Source: JBGPJM01 sp041485385 (GTDB lineage Bacteria > Planctomycetota > Phycisphaerae > Phycisphaerales > UBA1924). From it: a DNA stretch of 8,002 nucleotides. The stretch covers positions 1 to 8,002 of the forward strand of contig JBGPJM010000219.1 in the NCBI GenBank assembly GCA_041485385.1. Direction: 5' to 3'. The notes under the pieces were generated by a model that had not been told where the DNA came from, made no database searches, and was given only the letters and a program-made list of their open reading frames with translations. Position numbers and translations under genes: made by a program. Position 1 is the stretch's first letter; each line of letters opens with the position of its first letter. Shown here piece by piece: positions 1 through 6,327 of the stretch.

Positions 1-1
1 C

Positions 2-7
2 TACCCT
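2..7 (+). promoter_or_regulatory. Possible -10 element upstream of glnS
   Basis: TACCCT lies 9 nt before the glnS ATG and fits the TAnnnT pattern seen before four other genes here. The -35 region would be outside the window. The spacing is longer than at the other sites, so this is the weakest member of the set. No Shine-Dalgarno sequence is visible between it and the ATG. Confidence 0.35.
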
Positions 8-16
8 TAGCCTCCC

Positions 17-1819
17 ATGTCGAACCCTCCCACCAACCCCCCCTCCGCCCCCTCCGCCCCCTCCGGCCCCTCGGCCCCTGGTGGCCCCGCCGAGCGCTCC
101 GCCAACTTCATCGAGCAGATCGTCGATGCCGACATCGCCTCCGGCAAGTGGGGCGGCAGGGTCCAGACCCGCTTCCCCCCCGAGCCCAACGGCTATCTCC
201 ACATCGGGCACGCCAAATCGATCTGCCTCAACTACGGCCTGGCCCGCACGTACGGCGGCAGGTTCAACCTGCGATTCGACGACACCAACCCCTCCAAGGA
301 AGAGCAGGAGTTCGTCGACGCCATCATGCAGGACGTCAAGTGGCTCGGCGCCGACTGGGACGGCCCCAGCGGCGGCGGTGTCTACTGGGCCTCCGACTAT
401 TTCGATGAGATGTACCAGTTCACCGAGGAGCTCATCCAGAAGGGCAGGGCCTACGTCTGCGACCTTTCCGGCGAGGAGGTCTCGGCCCGGCGCGGCAAGC
501 CCGGCGTCCCCGCTACCAGCCCCTTCCGCGACCGCCCCCCGGAGGAGAGCCTCCGCCTGCTCCACGAGATGCGCGCCGGCAAATACCCCAACGGCGCCAA
601 GTCCGTCCGCGCCAAGATCGACCTGGCCTCGCCCAACTTCAACCTCCGTGACCCCGTGATGTACCGCATCCTGCACGAACCGCACCACAACACCGCAAAC
701 AAGTGGTGCCTCTACCCCATGTACGACTGGGCGCACGGCATCGAGGATTCGCTCGAGGCGATCACCCACTCCATCTGCACGCTGGAGTTCGAGGACCACC
801 GCCCTCTCTACGACTGGTTCATCAACGCCATCAACGAGGGGCGCACCCTCGACGGCTCCGGCCTGTGGGGGAAGAAGATCCACCACGCCCAGCAGATCGA
901 GTTCGCCAAGCTCCGCCCCACCTACACCGTCATGAGCAAGCGCAACCTCCTCAAGATGGTCGCCGACGGCACCGTCAAGGGGTGGGACGACCCGCGCATG
1001 CCCACCCTCTGCGGCCTCCGCCGGCGCGGCTACACCCCCGAGTCCATCCGCGCCTTCTGCGAGGACATCGGCGTCACCAAGACCGAGAGCTTCATCGACC
1101 TCGGCCGCCTCGAGAACGCCCTCCGCGACCACCTCAACCGGATCGCCCCGCGCCGTATGGCCGTCCACCACCCCCTCAAGGTCGTGATCGAGAACTGGCC
1201 CGAAGGACGGGTCGACCACCTCGACGCCGTCAACAACCCCGAAGACGCCGGCGCCGGCACACGCTCCATCCCCTTCTCGCGCGAGATCTACATCGAGCGC
1301 GACGACTTCATGGAGGACCCCCCCAAGAAGTTCTTCCGCCTCGGACCCGGACGCGAGGTCCGCCTCCGCTACGCCTACTTCATCACCTGCACCGGCTTCA
1401 CCAAGGACCCCGCCACCGGCGAGGTCACCGAGCTGCGCTGCACCTATGACCCGGCCACCCGCGGCGGCGATGCTCCTCCAGGGCCCGACGGCAAGCCGCG
1501 CAAGGTCCAGGGCACCCTCCACTGGGTCGACGCCCACCACGGCGCCCCCGCCGAGGTCCGCCTCTTCGACCGCCTCTTCAAGGCCGAAGAGCCCGGCAAG
1601 GCCACCGGCAACTACCTCGACGACCTGAACCACGAGTCGCTCAGGATCGTCCGCGCCGTCGTCGAGCCCGACCTCGCCAGCGCCCTGGCCGGCCAGAGGT
1701 TCCAGTTCGAGCGCCAGGGGTACTTCTGTGTCGACCCCGACTCGAAACCCGGCGCACCCGTGTTCAACCGCACCGTCACGCTCAAGGACACCTGGGCGAA
1801 GGTCGCGGCGAAGGCGTAG
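17..1819 (+). CDS. glnS: Glutamine--tRNA ligase (GlnRS)
   Basis: This cytoplasmic class I aminoacyl-tRNA synthetase joins glutamine to tRNA-Gln using ATP. The Rossmann catalytic domain carries the HIGH signature at residues 62-65 inside a typical GlnRS context (FPPEPNGYLHIGHAKS) and the second signature VMSKR at 305-309. From about residue 380 the two-barrel anticodon-binding region follows and ends with the family-typical segments FQFERQGYFC and PVFNRTVTLKDTWAKV. At 600 residues it is somewhat longer than E. coli GlnRS (554), in part because of a Pro/Ser/Ala-rich N-terminal tail (residues 3-25). The start is well fixed: an in-frame TAG lies at 8-10, and the next in-frame Met is far inside the catalytic domain. 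No Shine-Dalgarno sequence precedes it. Its presence implies direct charging of tRNA-Gln, in contrast to the GatCAB transamidation route. Downstream, the GNAT gene starts after about 50 nt on the same strand. Confidence 0.97.
   Translation: MSNPPTNPPSAPSAPSGPSAPGGPAERSANFIEQIVDADIASGKWGGRVQTRFPPEPNGYLHIGHAKSICLNYGLARTYGGRFNLRFDDTNPSKEEQEFVDAIMQDVKWLGADWDGPSGGGVYWASDYFDEMYQFTEELIQKGRAYVCDLSGEEVSARRGKPGVPATSPFRDRPPEESLRLLHEMRAGKYPNGAKSVRAKIDLASPNFNLRDPVMYRILHEPHHNTANKWCLYPMYDWAHGIEDSLEAITHSICTLEFEDHRPLYDWFINAINEGRTLDGSGLWGKKIHHAQQIEFAKLRPTYTVMSKRNLLKMVADGTVKGWDDPRMPTLCGLRRRGYTPESIRAFCEDIGVTKTESFIDLGRLENALRDHLNRIAPRRMAVHHPLKVVIENWPEGRVDHLDAVNNPEDAGAGTRSIPFSREIYIERDDFMEDPPKKFFRLGPGREVRLRYAYFITCTGFTKDPATGEVTELRCTYDPATRGGDAPPGPDGKPRKVQGTLHWVDAHHGAPAEVRLFDRLFKAEEPGKATGNYLDDLNHESLRIVRAVVEPDLASALAGQRFQFERQGYFCVDPDSKPGAPVFNRTVTLKDTWAKVAAKA
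47..82 (+). repeat. 9-bp coding repeat in the GlnRS N-terminal tail
   Basis: Four near-identical 9-bp units (GCC-CCC-TCC type) encode APS, APS, GPS and APG, residues 11-22 of GlnRS. They make a short disordered tail absent from E. coli GlnRS. The unit is a multiple of three, so changes in copy number would keep the reading frame. Confidence 0.6.
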
Positions 1820-1868
1820 CCGAGCGGCCAAGGCCGATGTGTGTCGCGCGGGGCGCGAACGATCCCGC

Positions 1869-2357
1869 ATGCTCATCCGCCCCGCCACCGCCGCCGACGT
1901 CCCGCAGGTCCTCCCCATGGTCCGCCAGATCTGCGCGCTCCATGAATCGTGGGACGCCGAGCGCTACCCGATGATCCCCAACGTCGTCGCCCGCTACGAA
2001 CACTGGCTCCCCCAGCGCGCCGCCGACCCGCGCAGCGTCTTCCTTGTCGCCGAGACCGAGGAGCCCCCGCCGCGCATCGCCGGCTTCCTCGTCTCCACCA
2101 TCGAGAAGAACATCCCCATCTACCGCCTCGAGGAGTTCGCGTTCATCCACGACGTCTGGGTCGATCCCCCCTTCCGCAAGCATGGCGCCGCCCGCGCGCT
2201 CGTGGACGCCGCCATCGACCGCTTCCGCGCCCTGGGCGTCAGCCAGGTGCGACTCGAGACTGCCTCGCTCAACGACTCCGCCCGTCGGCTCTTCTCCTCC
2301 GGCGGCTTCCGCGTCTCCACCATCGATATGCTCCGCACGATCACGCCCACCGCCTGA
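1869..2357 (+). CDS. GNAT family N-acetyltransferase
   Basis: Predicted acetyl-CoA-dependent N-acetyltransferase of 162 residues, a usual length for a single GNAT domain. It opens with the typical LIRPATAADV strand and first helix. The acetyl-CoA pyrophosphate-binding motif A is at about residues 93-112 (IHDVWVDPPFRKHGAARALV, with the R/Q-x-x-G-x-A element at R103-A108). Motif B is at 128-147 (RLETASLNDSARRLFSSGGF). The frame stays open upstream to 1728, but that part overlaps glnS and encodes an Arg/Ser-rich shadow sequence, so the ATG at 1869 directly before LIRPAT is the credible start. No ribosome-binding site is visible; a weak AACGAT lies 5 nt before the ATG. The acceptor substrate cannot be told from sequence. 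It lies between glnS and a PfkB kinase with no evident functional link to either. Confidence 0.9.
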   Translation: MLIRPATAADVPQVLPMVRQICALHESWDAERYPMIPNVVARYEHWLPQRAADPRSVFLVAETEEPPPRIAGFLVSTIEKNIPIYRLEEFAFIHDVWVDPPFRKHGAARALVDAAIDRFRALGVSQVRLETASLNDSARRLFSSGGFRVSTIDMLRTITPTA

Positions 2358-2365
2358 GCCGCACC

Positions 2366-2422
2366 CTCTCACCTCTCACCTCTCACCTCTCACCTCTCAC
2401 CTCTCACCTCTCACCCTCTCAC
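2366..2422 (+). repeat. Heptanucleotide tandem repeat (CTCTCAC)n
   Basis: Seven exact head-to-tail copies of CTCTCAC fill 2366-2414. A one-base insertion (C at 2415) is followed by an eighth copy at 2416-2422. The array fills most of the 88-nt gap between the GNAT stop and the PfkB start and ends 10 nt before the kinase's -10-like TACACT. One strand is pure C/T/A and the other G/A/T. Arrays of this type are prone to slippage, so copy number may vary between strains. Confidence 0.95.
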
Positions 2423-2432
2423 GGTATTACCC

Positions 2433-2438
2433 TACACT
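2433..2438 (+). promoter_or_regulatory. -10-like TACACT upstream of the PfkB kinase gene
   Basis: TACACT ends 7 nt before the kinase ATG, so transcription from it would begin at or next to the start codon (leaderless mRNA). The expected -35 position falls inside the CTCTCAC array and shows no TTGACA-like sequence. No Shine-Dalgarno sequence is present. Confidence 0.5.
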
Positions 2439-2445
2439 CCCCGCC

Positions 2446-3369
2446 ATGTCCCTCATCGTCACCGGCACCGTCGGCATCGACACCATCTACACGCCCACGG
2501 GGCACGCCTCGGCGGTCCTCGGCGGCTCCTGCACCTACTTCGCCGCCGCGGCGTCCTTCTACAACAAGGTCCGCGTGGTGGCCGTGGTCGGCGATGACTT
2601 CCCCCGCGAGCACCACGAGACCCTGGCGCGGTTCCGCAATATCGACGCCTCCGGCCTCGAGGTCCGCCCGGGCTCCAAGACGTTCCGCTGGGGGGGCAAG
2701 TACCTCGACAACATGGACCAGCGCGAGACGCTCTTCACGGAGCTGGGCGTTCTGCTCGAGGCCCCTCCGAAGGTCCCTGACCATTTCAAGGACTCGCAGA
2801 TCGTCTTCCTTGCCAACACGCACCCGGGCGTGCAGCTGCAGCTGCTCTCCAACTTCGCTTCCCCGAGGCTCGTCGTCGCCGACACCATGGACCTGTGGAT
2901 CAACACCGCCAAGCCCGAGCTCGACCGGCTGCTCAAGAAAGTCACCGGCCTGGTGCTGAACTACGACGAGGCCGAGATGCTCACCGGCAAGCGCAACACC
3001 ATCGCCGCCGCGCGGCAGATCCTCCGGATGGGCCCGGCCTTCGTGGTCGTCAAGAAGGGCGAGCACGGGTGCGTGTTCATCCACCGCGAGGGAATGGGCG
3101 CGCTCCCCGCCTACCCGGCCGAGGAGGTCGTGGACCCGACCGGAGCGGGAGACACCTTCGCCGGGGGCATGATGGGGTACGTGGCCGCGCAGGCCGCCAA
3201 GGGCGCCAGGCCCGACGACATCGACCTCATCCGGCGCTCGCTGGCGCACGGCACGGTCATGGCGTCGTTCAACATCGAGGCGTTCAGCTTGGAGCGGCTG
3301 ACGCGGCTGACCCGCGACGAGATCTCGGCGCGGTACGACGAGTTCGGGCGGATGCTGGACGTGCGCTGA
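2446..3369 (+). CDS. PfkB/ribokinase-family carbohydrate kinase
   Basis: Predicted cytoplasmic kinase that transfers phosphate from ATP to a sugar, nucleoside or similar small alcohol. At 307 residues it has the normal length of the ribokinase fold. The N-terminal substrate-side motif has the GG pair at residues 26-27 (LGGSCTYFAAAAS). The NxxE magnesium/phosphate motif is N172-E175 (NYDE). Signature 2 is DPTGAGDTFAGG at 230-241, with D236 as the expected catalytic base and the GAG anion hole before it. The frame is open far upstream, through the GNAT gene and the heptamer repeat, but homology-like sequence begins at SLIVTGTVGID, and a TACACT box lies 7 nt before ATG 2446, so that start is chosen. 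The substrate is not identifiable: ribokinase, fructokinase and nucleoside kinase members share these motifs. The next gene starts 27 nt downstream with its own -10-like box. Confidence 0.92.
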   Translation: MSLIVTGTVGIDTIYTPTGHASAVLGGSCTYFAAAASFYNKVRVVAVVGDDFPREHHETLARFRNIDASGLEVRPGSKTFRWGGKYLDNMDQRETLFTELGVLLEAPPKVPDHFKDSQIVFLANTHPGVQLQLLSNFASPRLVVADTMDLWINTAKPELDRLLKKVTGLVLNYDEAEMLTGKRNTIAAARQILRMGPAFVVVKKGEHGCVFIHREGMGALPAYPAEEVVDPTGAGDTFAGGMMGYVAAQAAKGARPDDIDLIRRSLAHGTVMASFNIEAFSLERLTRLTRDEISARYDEFGRMLDVR

Positions 3370-3384
3370 GCGTCGCGCCGCGCG

Positions 3385-3390
3385 TATGAT
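3385..3390 (+). promoter_or_regulatory. -10-like TATGAT upstream of the methyltransferase gene
   Basis: TATGAT is one mismatch from TATAAT and ends 6 nt before a GTG start codon, in an otherwise very GC-rich 27-nt gap. The position supports both the GTG start at 3397 and a leaderless transcript. No clear -35 hexamer is seen. Confidence 0.55.
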
Positions 3391-3396
3391 GTTCCC

Positions 3397-4101
3397 GTGC
3401 AGCGCCCCGAAAAGCCAGCCGCACAACCCTGCCCGCCCCCCACACCCGCCCCACCCCCCGAGTGCGCCGCCTATCTCCGCCCCTACCGCGCGGCCGTCGA
3501 CCGGATCGGCCCGCGCTTCGAGGCGCTGCTCTGGTCCAGCCCGCAGACGCAGAAGGCCCGCTTCCGTGTGGTCACCGACATGCTGGATTTCTCGGGGCGC
3601 ACCGTGCTGGACGCCGGGTGCGGGCGGGCCGACTTTGCGCGATGGCTGTGCCAGGAGCGGATCGGCTACGCGCGGTACGTCGGCCTGGACGGCGTCGGGG
3701 AGATGGTCCGCTTCGCCCAGGAGCAGGGCCTGCCCAACGCGTGCTTCCGCACCATCGACTTCGTGGCTGATCCCGGGGCGTTCATCCCGGCCCCGGACGC
3801 GCCGATCGCCGACATTGTCCTCTTCAGCGGCTCGCTCAACACCATCCCCGAGCCCGCGGCCATGCAGGCGCTGGATCGCGCGTGGCTGGCGTGCCGCGAG
3901 GCGCTGGTGTTCAACTTCCTCAGCGTCGCCGACCCCGCGCCGGGCGGGCCCGAGCCGACCAACGCGCACGGCCCGGCCCGGCGGTTCTCCACTGCGCAGA
4001 TGCTGGTCTGGGCCCAGGAGCGGACGCCGCTGGTGGCGCTCCGCACCGACTACCTCGACGGGCAGGATGCGACGATTGTGATGCGGAAGCCGCGGGCCTG
4101 A
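3397..4101 (+). CDS. Class I SAM-dependent methyltransferase
   Basis: Predicted methyltransferase of 234 residues with a Rossmann-like SAM-binding core. Motif I is VLDAGCGRAD at residues 70-79. The acidic residue for the ribose of SAM is probably D98 in YVGLD (94-98). A motif IV-like strand is at about 138-149 (ADIVLFSGSLNT). The first 25 residues are Pro/Ala-rich and probably disordered. The start is a GTG supported by a TATGAT box 6 nt upstream; an ATG at 3386 opens a different frame that carries no methyltransferase motifs. The PfkB gene ends 27 nt upstream, and a GC-rich hairpin follows the stop. The acceptor substrate is unknown. The sequence after the core is too generic to separate small-molecule from protein or nucleic-acid methylation. 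Confidence 0.85.
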   Translation: MQRPEKPAAQPCPPPTPAPPPECAAYLRPYRAAVDRIGPRFEALLWSSPQTQKARFRVVTDMLDFSGRTVLDAGCGRADFARWLCQERIGYARYVGLDGVGEMVRFAQEQGLPNACFRTIDFVADPGAFIPAPDAPIADIVLFSGSLNTIPEPAAMQALDRAWLACREALVFNFLSVADPAPGGPEPTNAHGPARRFSTAQMLVWAQERTPLVALRTDYLDGQDATIVMRKPRA

Positions 4102-4103
4102 CG

Positions 4104-4119
4104 CGCGGGCTGGCCCGCG
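4104..4119 (+). terminator. GC-rich hairpin after the methyltransferase gene
   Basis: CGCGGG and CCCGCG pair around a 4-nt loop (CTGG), two bases after the methyltransferase stop codon. There is no T-run behind it, so it is not a standard intrinsic terminator. It may instead stabilise the 3' end or be chance in GC-rich DNA. Confidence 0.3.
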
Positions 4120-4148
4120 GGGCGCACCACGACTCCGGCCCTTCCCCC

Positions 4149-4154
4149 TACACT
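4149..4154 (+). promoter_or_regulatory. -10-like TACACT upstream of the amidotransferase gene
   Basis: This is the same hexamer, with the same 7-nt spacing to the ATG and a preceding C-run, as at the PfkB gene. It predicts a leaderless mRNA for the amidotransferase. No TTGACA-like -35 sequence and no ribosome-binding site are visible. Confidence 0.5.
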
Positions 4155-4161
4155 CTGCCCC

Positions 4162-4926
4162 ATGGCGATCATCGTCTTCCAGCACGGACGCGACGTCGGC
4201 CCCGGGCGCCTCGGCCTCACCCTCCGCGACCACGGCGCCCAACTCGATGTCCGCCGCCTCGACCTCGACGCGCGCACCAGGGGGCTCCCCGCGGGCACGG
4301 GCGTCTCGGGCAAGGGCGGCGTGCCGCCGGACTTCGACAACGTCGACGGCGTCATCAGCCTCGGCGGCGGGCAGAACGTCGGGGAGATCCACCCGTGGAT
4401 GCCCGCCGAGGTCGAGTTCGTCAAGGAGGCGCACGCCCGCCAGCTCCCGCTGGTGGGGGTCTGCCTCGGGCACCAGCTCGTCGCGCACGCGCTGGGGGGC
4501 AAGGTGGCGCCGATGACCAAGCCCGAGTACGGGTTCACGACGGTCACGCAGCTCCCGATCGCCAACACCGACACGATCCTGGCGGGCATCCCCTGGACGA
4601 CTCACCAGTTCCAGTCGCACTCGCAGGAGGTGAAGGAGCTGCCGCCGGGGGCGACGCTGCTGCAATCCTCCGCGGCGTGCAAAGTGCAGTGCTTCCGCGC
4701 CGGGCTGCGGACGTACTGCTTCCAGTACCACTTCGAGTGCGACCGTCCGTCGGTGGAGTTGCTCTGCCGGGACGACGCGGCGCTGGCCGCCGCGGGGCTG
4801 GATATGACGCTGGTCAAGAGCCAGGCCGACGAGCACTACGCCTCGTTTGCGCGCCTGGCGGACCGGTTGTGCGTGAACCTGGCGGCCTATTTGTTCTACG
4901 TGGGGCGCCGGGCGAGCGTGGCGTGA
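4162..4926 (+). CDS. Class I glutamine amidotransferase (GATase1 domain protein)
   Basis: Predicted glutamine-hydrolysing domain protein of 254 residues, resembling stand-alone GMP-synthase-like glutaminases. The nucleophile elbow is GVCLGHQLVAHALGG with the catalytic cysteine at C101. The other two members of the triad are H190 and E192 in FQYHFE. An oxyanion-region strand VISLGGGQNVG precedes the nucleophile. All three catalytic residues are present, so it should be active. The domain spans roughly residues 40-200, followed by a C-terminal helical tail that ends in LAAYLFYVGRR. No synthetase or ammonia-accepting domain is fused or adjacent, so the partner or acceptor is unknown. It may also act as a hydrolase on another gamma-glutamyl compound. 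The DNA glycosylase gene starts 42 nt downstream in the same frame and may be co-transcribed. Confidence 0.88.
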   Translation: MAIIVFQHGRDVGPGRLGLTLRDHGAQLDVRRLDLDARTRGLPAGTGVSGKGGVPPDFDNVDGVISLGGGQNVGEIHPWMPAEVEFVKEAHARQLPLVGVCLGHQLVAHALGGKVAPMTKPEYGFTTVTQLPIANTDTILAGIPWTTHQFQSHSQEVKELPPGATLLQSSAACKVQCFRAGLRTYCFQYHFECDRPSVELLCRDDAALAAAGLDMTLVKSQADEHYASFARLADRLCVNLAAYLFYVGRRASVA

Positions 4927-4968
4927 GTTAGAGGCGGGTCGGCGTGGACGAGCGCGGATGAGGGAGCG

Positions 4969-6003
4969 ATGGCCGGACGAGCGGGGACAACGCTGACCAT
5001 CCCGGTGCCGGCCGACTACGTGATGAGGCGGGACCTGTGCTCGTACGGCTATTTCCTGCTCGCGCCCAGCCACTGGGAACCGGCGACGGAGACGTACACT
5101 CACGTGCTCGATCTCGGGGGCGGCGCGGCCACCGTTGACATCACGCAGGCTCGGCGCGGCCGGAAGGCGGGCACGCCGCTCACCGTACGGGCCGATCGCG
5201 CGCTCTCGCGGACCGAGGTAGCGCAGGCCCGCGCGCAGATCACGCGCATGCTGCGCCTCGACGAGGAGGCGGCCGTCGTCCGCCATTTTCATGCGGTGGA
5301 CCCGCGATGGAAGAAATCCGGGCGCGGGCGGCTCATGCGGTCGCCGACGTTCTTCGAGGATGTGATCAAGACGGTGACCTCGTGCAACGTGACCTGGCCG
5401 AGCACGGTGAACATGAACCGGCGGCTGTGCGAGGCGCTGGGGGCGAAGGCCCCGGGCGGCGGGCACGCGTTCCCCTCGGCGGCGAAGATCGCCCGCACGC
5501 GAGCGACCACCCTCCGCACCCGCTGCTCGGTGGGGTACCGGGATGCGCGGATCGTCGAGCTGGCCCGGTTGTTCACGCTCCCGCCCTCGCGCGGCGGGAT
5601 CTCGGTTGCGTGGTTCGAGGACCCGGGGACGCCCGACGACGCGATCCATGAGGCGCTCTTGGAGCTGCCGGGGATCGGTCCGTACGCCGCGGCGAACATC
5701 ATGCAGCTCCTGGGGCGCTATTCGCGCCTGCCGCTGGACACCGAGTCGATCCGGCACGGGAAGACGATCCTTGGGTACACGGGGACGGACCGGCACATCA
5801 TGAAGAGGATGCACGAGCATTTCCGGCCGTTCGGTGGTCACGCGTTCCGGAGCTACTGGTTCGAGCTGTGGTGCTTCTACGAACAGAAGCGCGGGCCGGC
5901 CTGGACGTGGGAGCGGGAAACGACGGGGAAGAGTTTCACGGCGGCGCTGTTGAGGGAGGAGGTGGCCGCGGATGGCGCGGCGGGGGCCGGGAGGCGCCGG
6001 TGA
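4969..6003 (+). CDS. HhH-GPD superfamily DNA glycosylase (OGG1/AlkA-like)
   Basis: Predicted base-excision-repair glycosylase of 344 residues. The N-terminal part (residues 15-110, with LCSYGYFLLAPSHWEP) resembles the extra domain of OGG1/AlkA-type enzymes. The core begins around FFEDVIKTVTSCN. The helix-hairpin-helix is at 231-243 (LELPGIGPYAAAN), and the catalytic aspartate is D257 in LPLDTES. OGG1-type bifunctional enzymes have a lysine in the hairpin turn; here that place holds P-Y (238-239), which suggests a monofunctional enzyme without lyase activity. No CxxxxxxCxxCxxxxxC iron-sulphur loop of the Nth/MutY type is seen. ATG 4969 is the first start codon after the in-frame stop of the preceding gene. 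An AGGGAG at 4961-4966 lies only 2 nt from it, closer than a normal ribosome-binding site. The lesion it repairs cannot be read from sequence. The basic tail ends in GRRR, and its stop codon overlaps the phased repeat array. Confidence 0.88.
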   Translation: MAGRAGTTLTIPVPADYVMRRDLCSYGYFLLAPSHWEPATETYTHVLDLGGGAATVDITQARRGRKAGTPLTVRADRALSRTEVAQARAQITRMLRLDEEAAVVRHFHAVDPRWKKSGRGRLMRSPTFFEDVIKTVTSCNVTWPSTVNMNRRLCEALGAKAPGGGHAFPSAAKIARTRATTLRTRCSVGYRDARIVELARLFTLPPSRGGISVAWFEDPGTPDDAIHEALLELPGIGPYAAANIMQLLGRYSRLPLDTESIRHGKTILGYTGTDRHIMKRMHEHFRPFGGHAFRSYWFELWCFYEQKRGPAWTWERETTGKSFTAALLREEVAADGAAGAGRRR

Positions 6004-6118
6004 GTTCGAGGGGGTTCCGGCGAGTTCGAGATGAGTTGTCGCGCGTTCCGTCGAGTTCGGGGCGAGTTTTCGCGAGTTTCGACGACTTCCGTCGACTTTT
6101 TGCGAGTTTTTGCGACTT
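6002..6118. repeat. Helically phased 10-11 bp repeat array (G-N-S-T-T cores)
   Basis: Twelve cores of the form G-N-(G/C)-T-T, mostly GAGTT or GACTT, begin at 6002, 6012, 6022, 6033, 6043, 6053, 6064, 6074, 6084, 6094, 6104 and 6114. The spacings are 10 or 11 bp, averaging 10.2, close to one turn of DNA. The last six units are the most regular: each 10-mer has the form nnCGASTTyn. Later units carry longer T-runs. The period is not a multiple of three and starts at the glycosylase stop codon, so it is not a protein repeat. In-phase T-tracts are expected to bend DNA; that effect and any binding protein are inference. Confidence 0.8.
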
Positions 6119-6140
6119 TTTTGTGGGCGTTTTTTCGTTG

Positions 6141-6159
6141 TAAGTATCTGTGGATCAAG
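6141..6159 (+). repeat. TAAGT element, copy A, with a DnaA-box-like sequence
   Basis: This copy has the form TAAGT-n4-TGTGG-n2-CAAG and matches 14 of 19 positions with the copy at 6225-6243. It contains TGTGGATCA (6149-6157), one base from the reverse complement of the consensus DnaA box. It overlaps a perfect 10-bp palindrome, CAAGTACTTG (6156-6165). A single box is not evidence of an origin; the function is unknown. Confidence 0.5.
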
Positions 6160-6224
6160 TACTTGAACTCGGTTAGTGTTCGCCAAGATGCACGCAACCC
6201 TTAACACGCTGGGGTCGAATCGCG

Positions 6225-6243
6225 TAAGTGCTTGTGGCGCAAG
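6225..6243 (+). repeat. TAAGT element, copy B
   Basis: This is the second copy of the TAAGT-n4-TGTGG-n2-CAAG element, in the same orientation 84 bp after copy A, with five mismatches to it. Within it CTTG and CAAG can pair around a 5-nt loop. The pair may be binding sites, or the remains of a recombination or attachment site; nothing in the sequence decides this. Confidence 0.45.
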
Positions 6244-6274
6244 GAGAAGAAAATTGTGAGGTTTGCGCTTTTGC

Positions 6275-6327
6275 GCGCGCCGGGCGCGCCTGTTCTGCGC
6301 GCGCAGAATGTCAACCCCGAATCGGGG
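6275..6327. promoter_or_regulatory. Cluster of three palindromes (possible operator or hairpin region)
   Basis: Three inverted repeats stand side by side. GCGCGC-CGG-GCGCGC is at 6275-6289, the perfect 16-bp palindrome TTCTGCGCGCGCAGAA at 6293-6308, and CCCCG-AAT-CGGGG at 6315-6327. The middle one has the symmetry expected of a dimeric repressor site; the outer two could form short hairpins in RNA. No promoter or gene start lies close enough to name a target. Confidence 0.45.

Noticed and set aside
1728..1868. N-terminal extension of the GNAT frame, overlapping the end of glnS
   Set aside because: The extra residues are an Arg/Ser-rich shadow of glnS; acetyltransferase similarity begins at the ATG at 1869.
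2044..2445. Upstream extension of the PfkB frame through the GNAT gene and heptamer repeat
   Set aside because: It is a shadow of the GNAT gene followed by translated repeat; the kinase fold starts at ATG 2446.
6002..6118. Phased repeats considered as a CRISPR array
   Set aside because: The units are 10-11 bp with no spacers of normal size and no cas genes nearby.
6117..6135. T-runs after the glycosylase gene as an intrinsic terminator
   Set aside because: The T-tracts are not preceded by a stable GC hairpin; they look like part of the phased array.
6308..6313. TTGACA on the minus strand, as a possible -35 box
   Set aside because: No -10-like sequence lies 16-18 bp downstream on that strand; the positions are filled with GC-only palindrome sequence.
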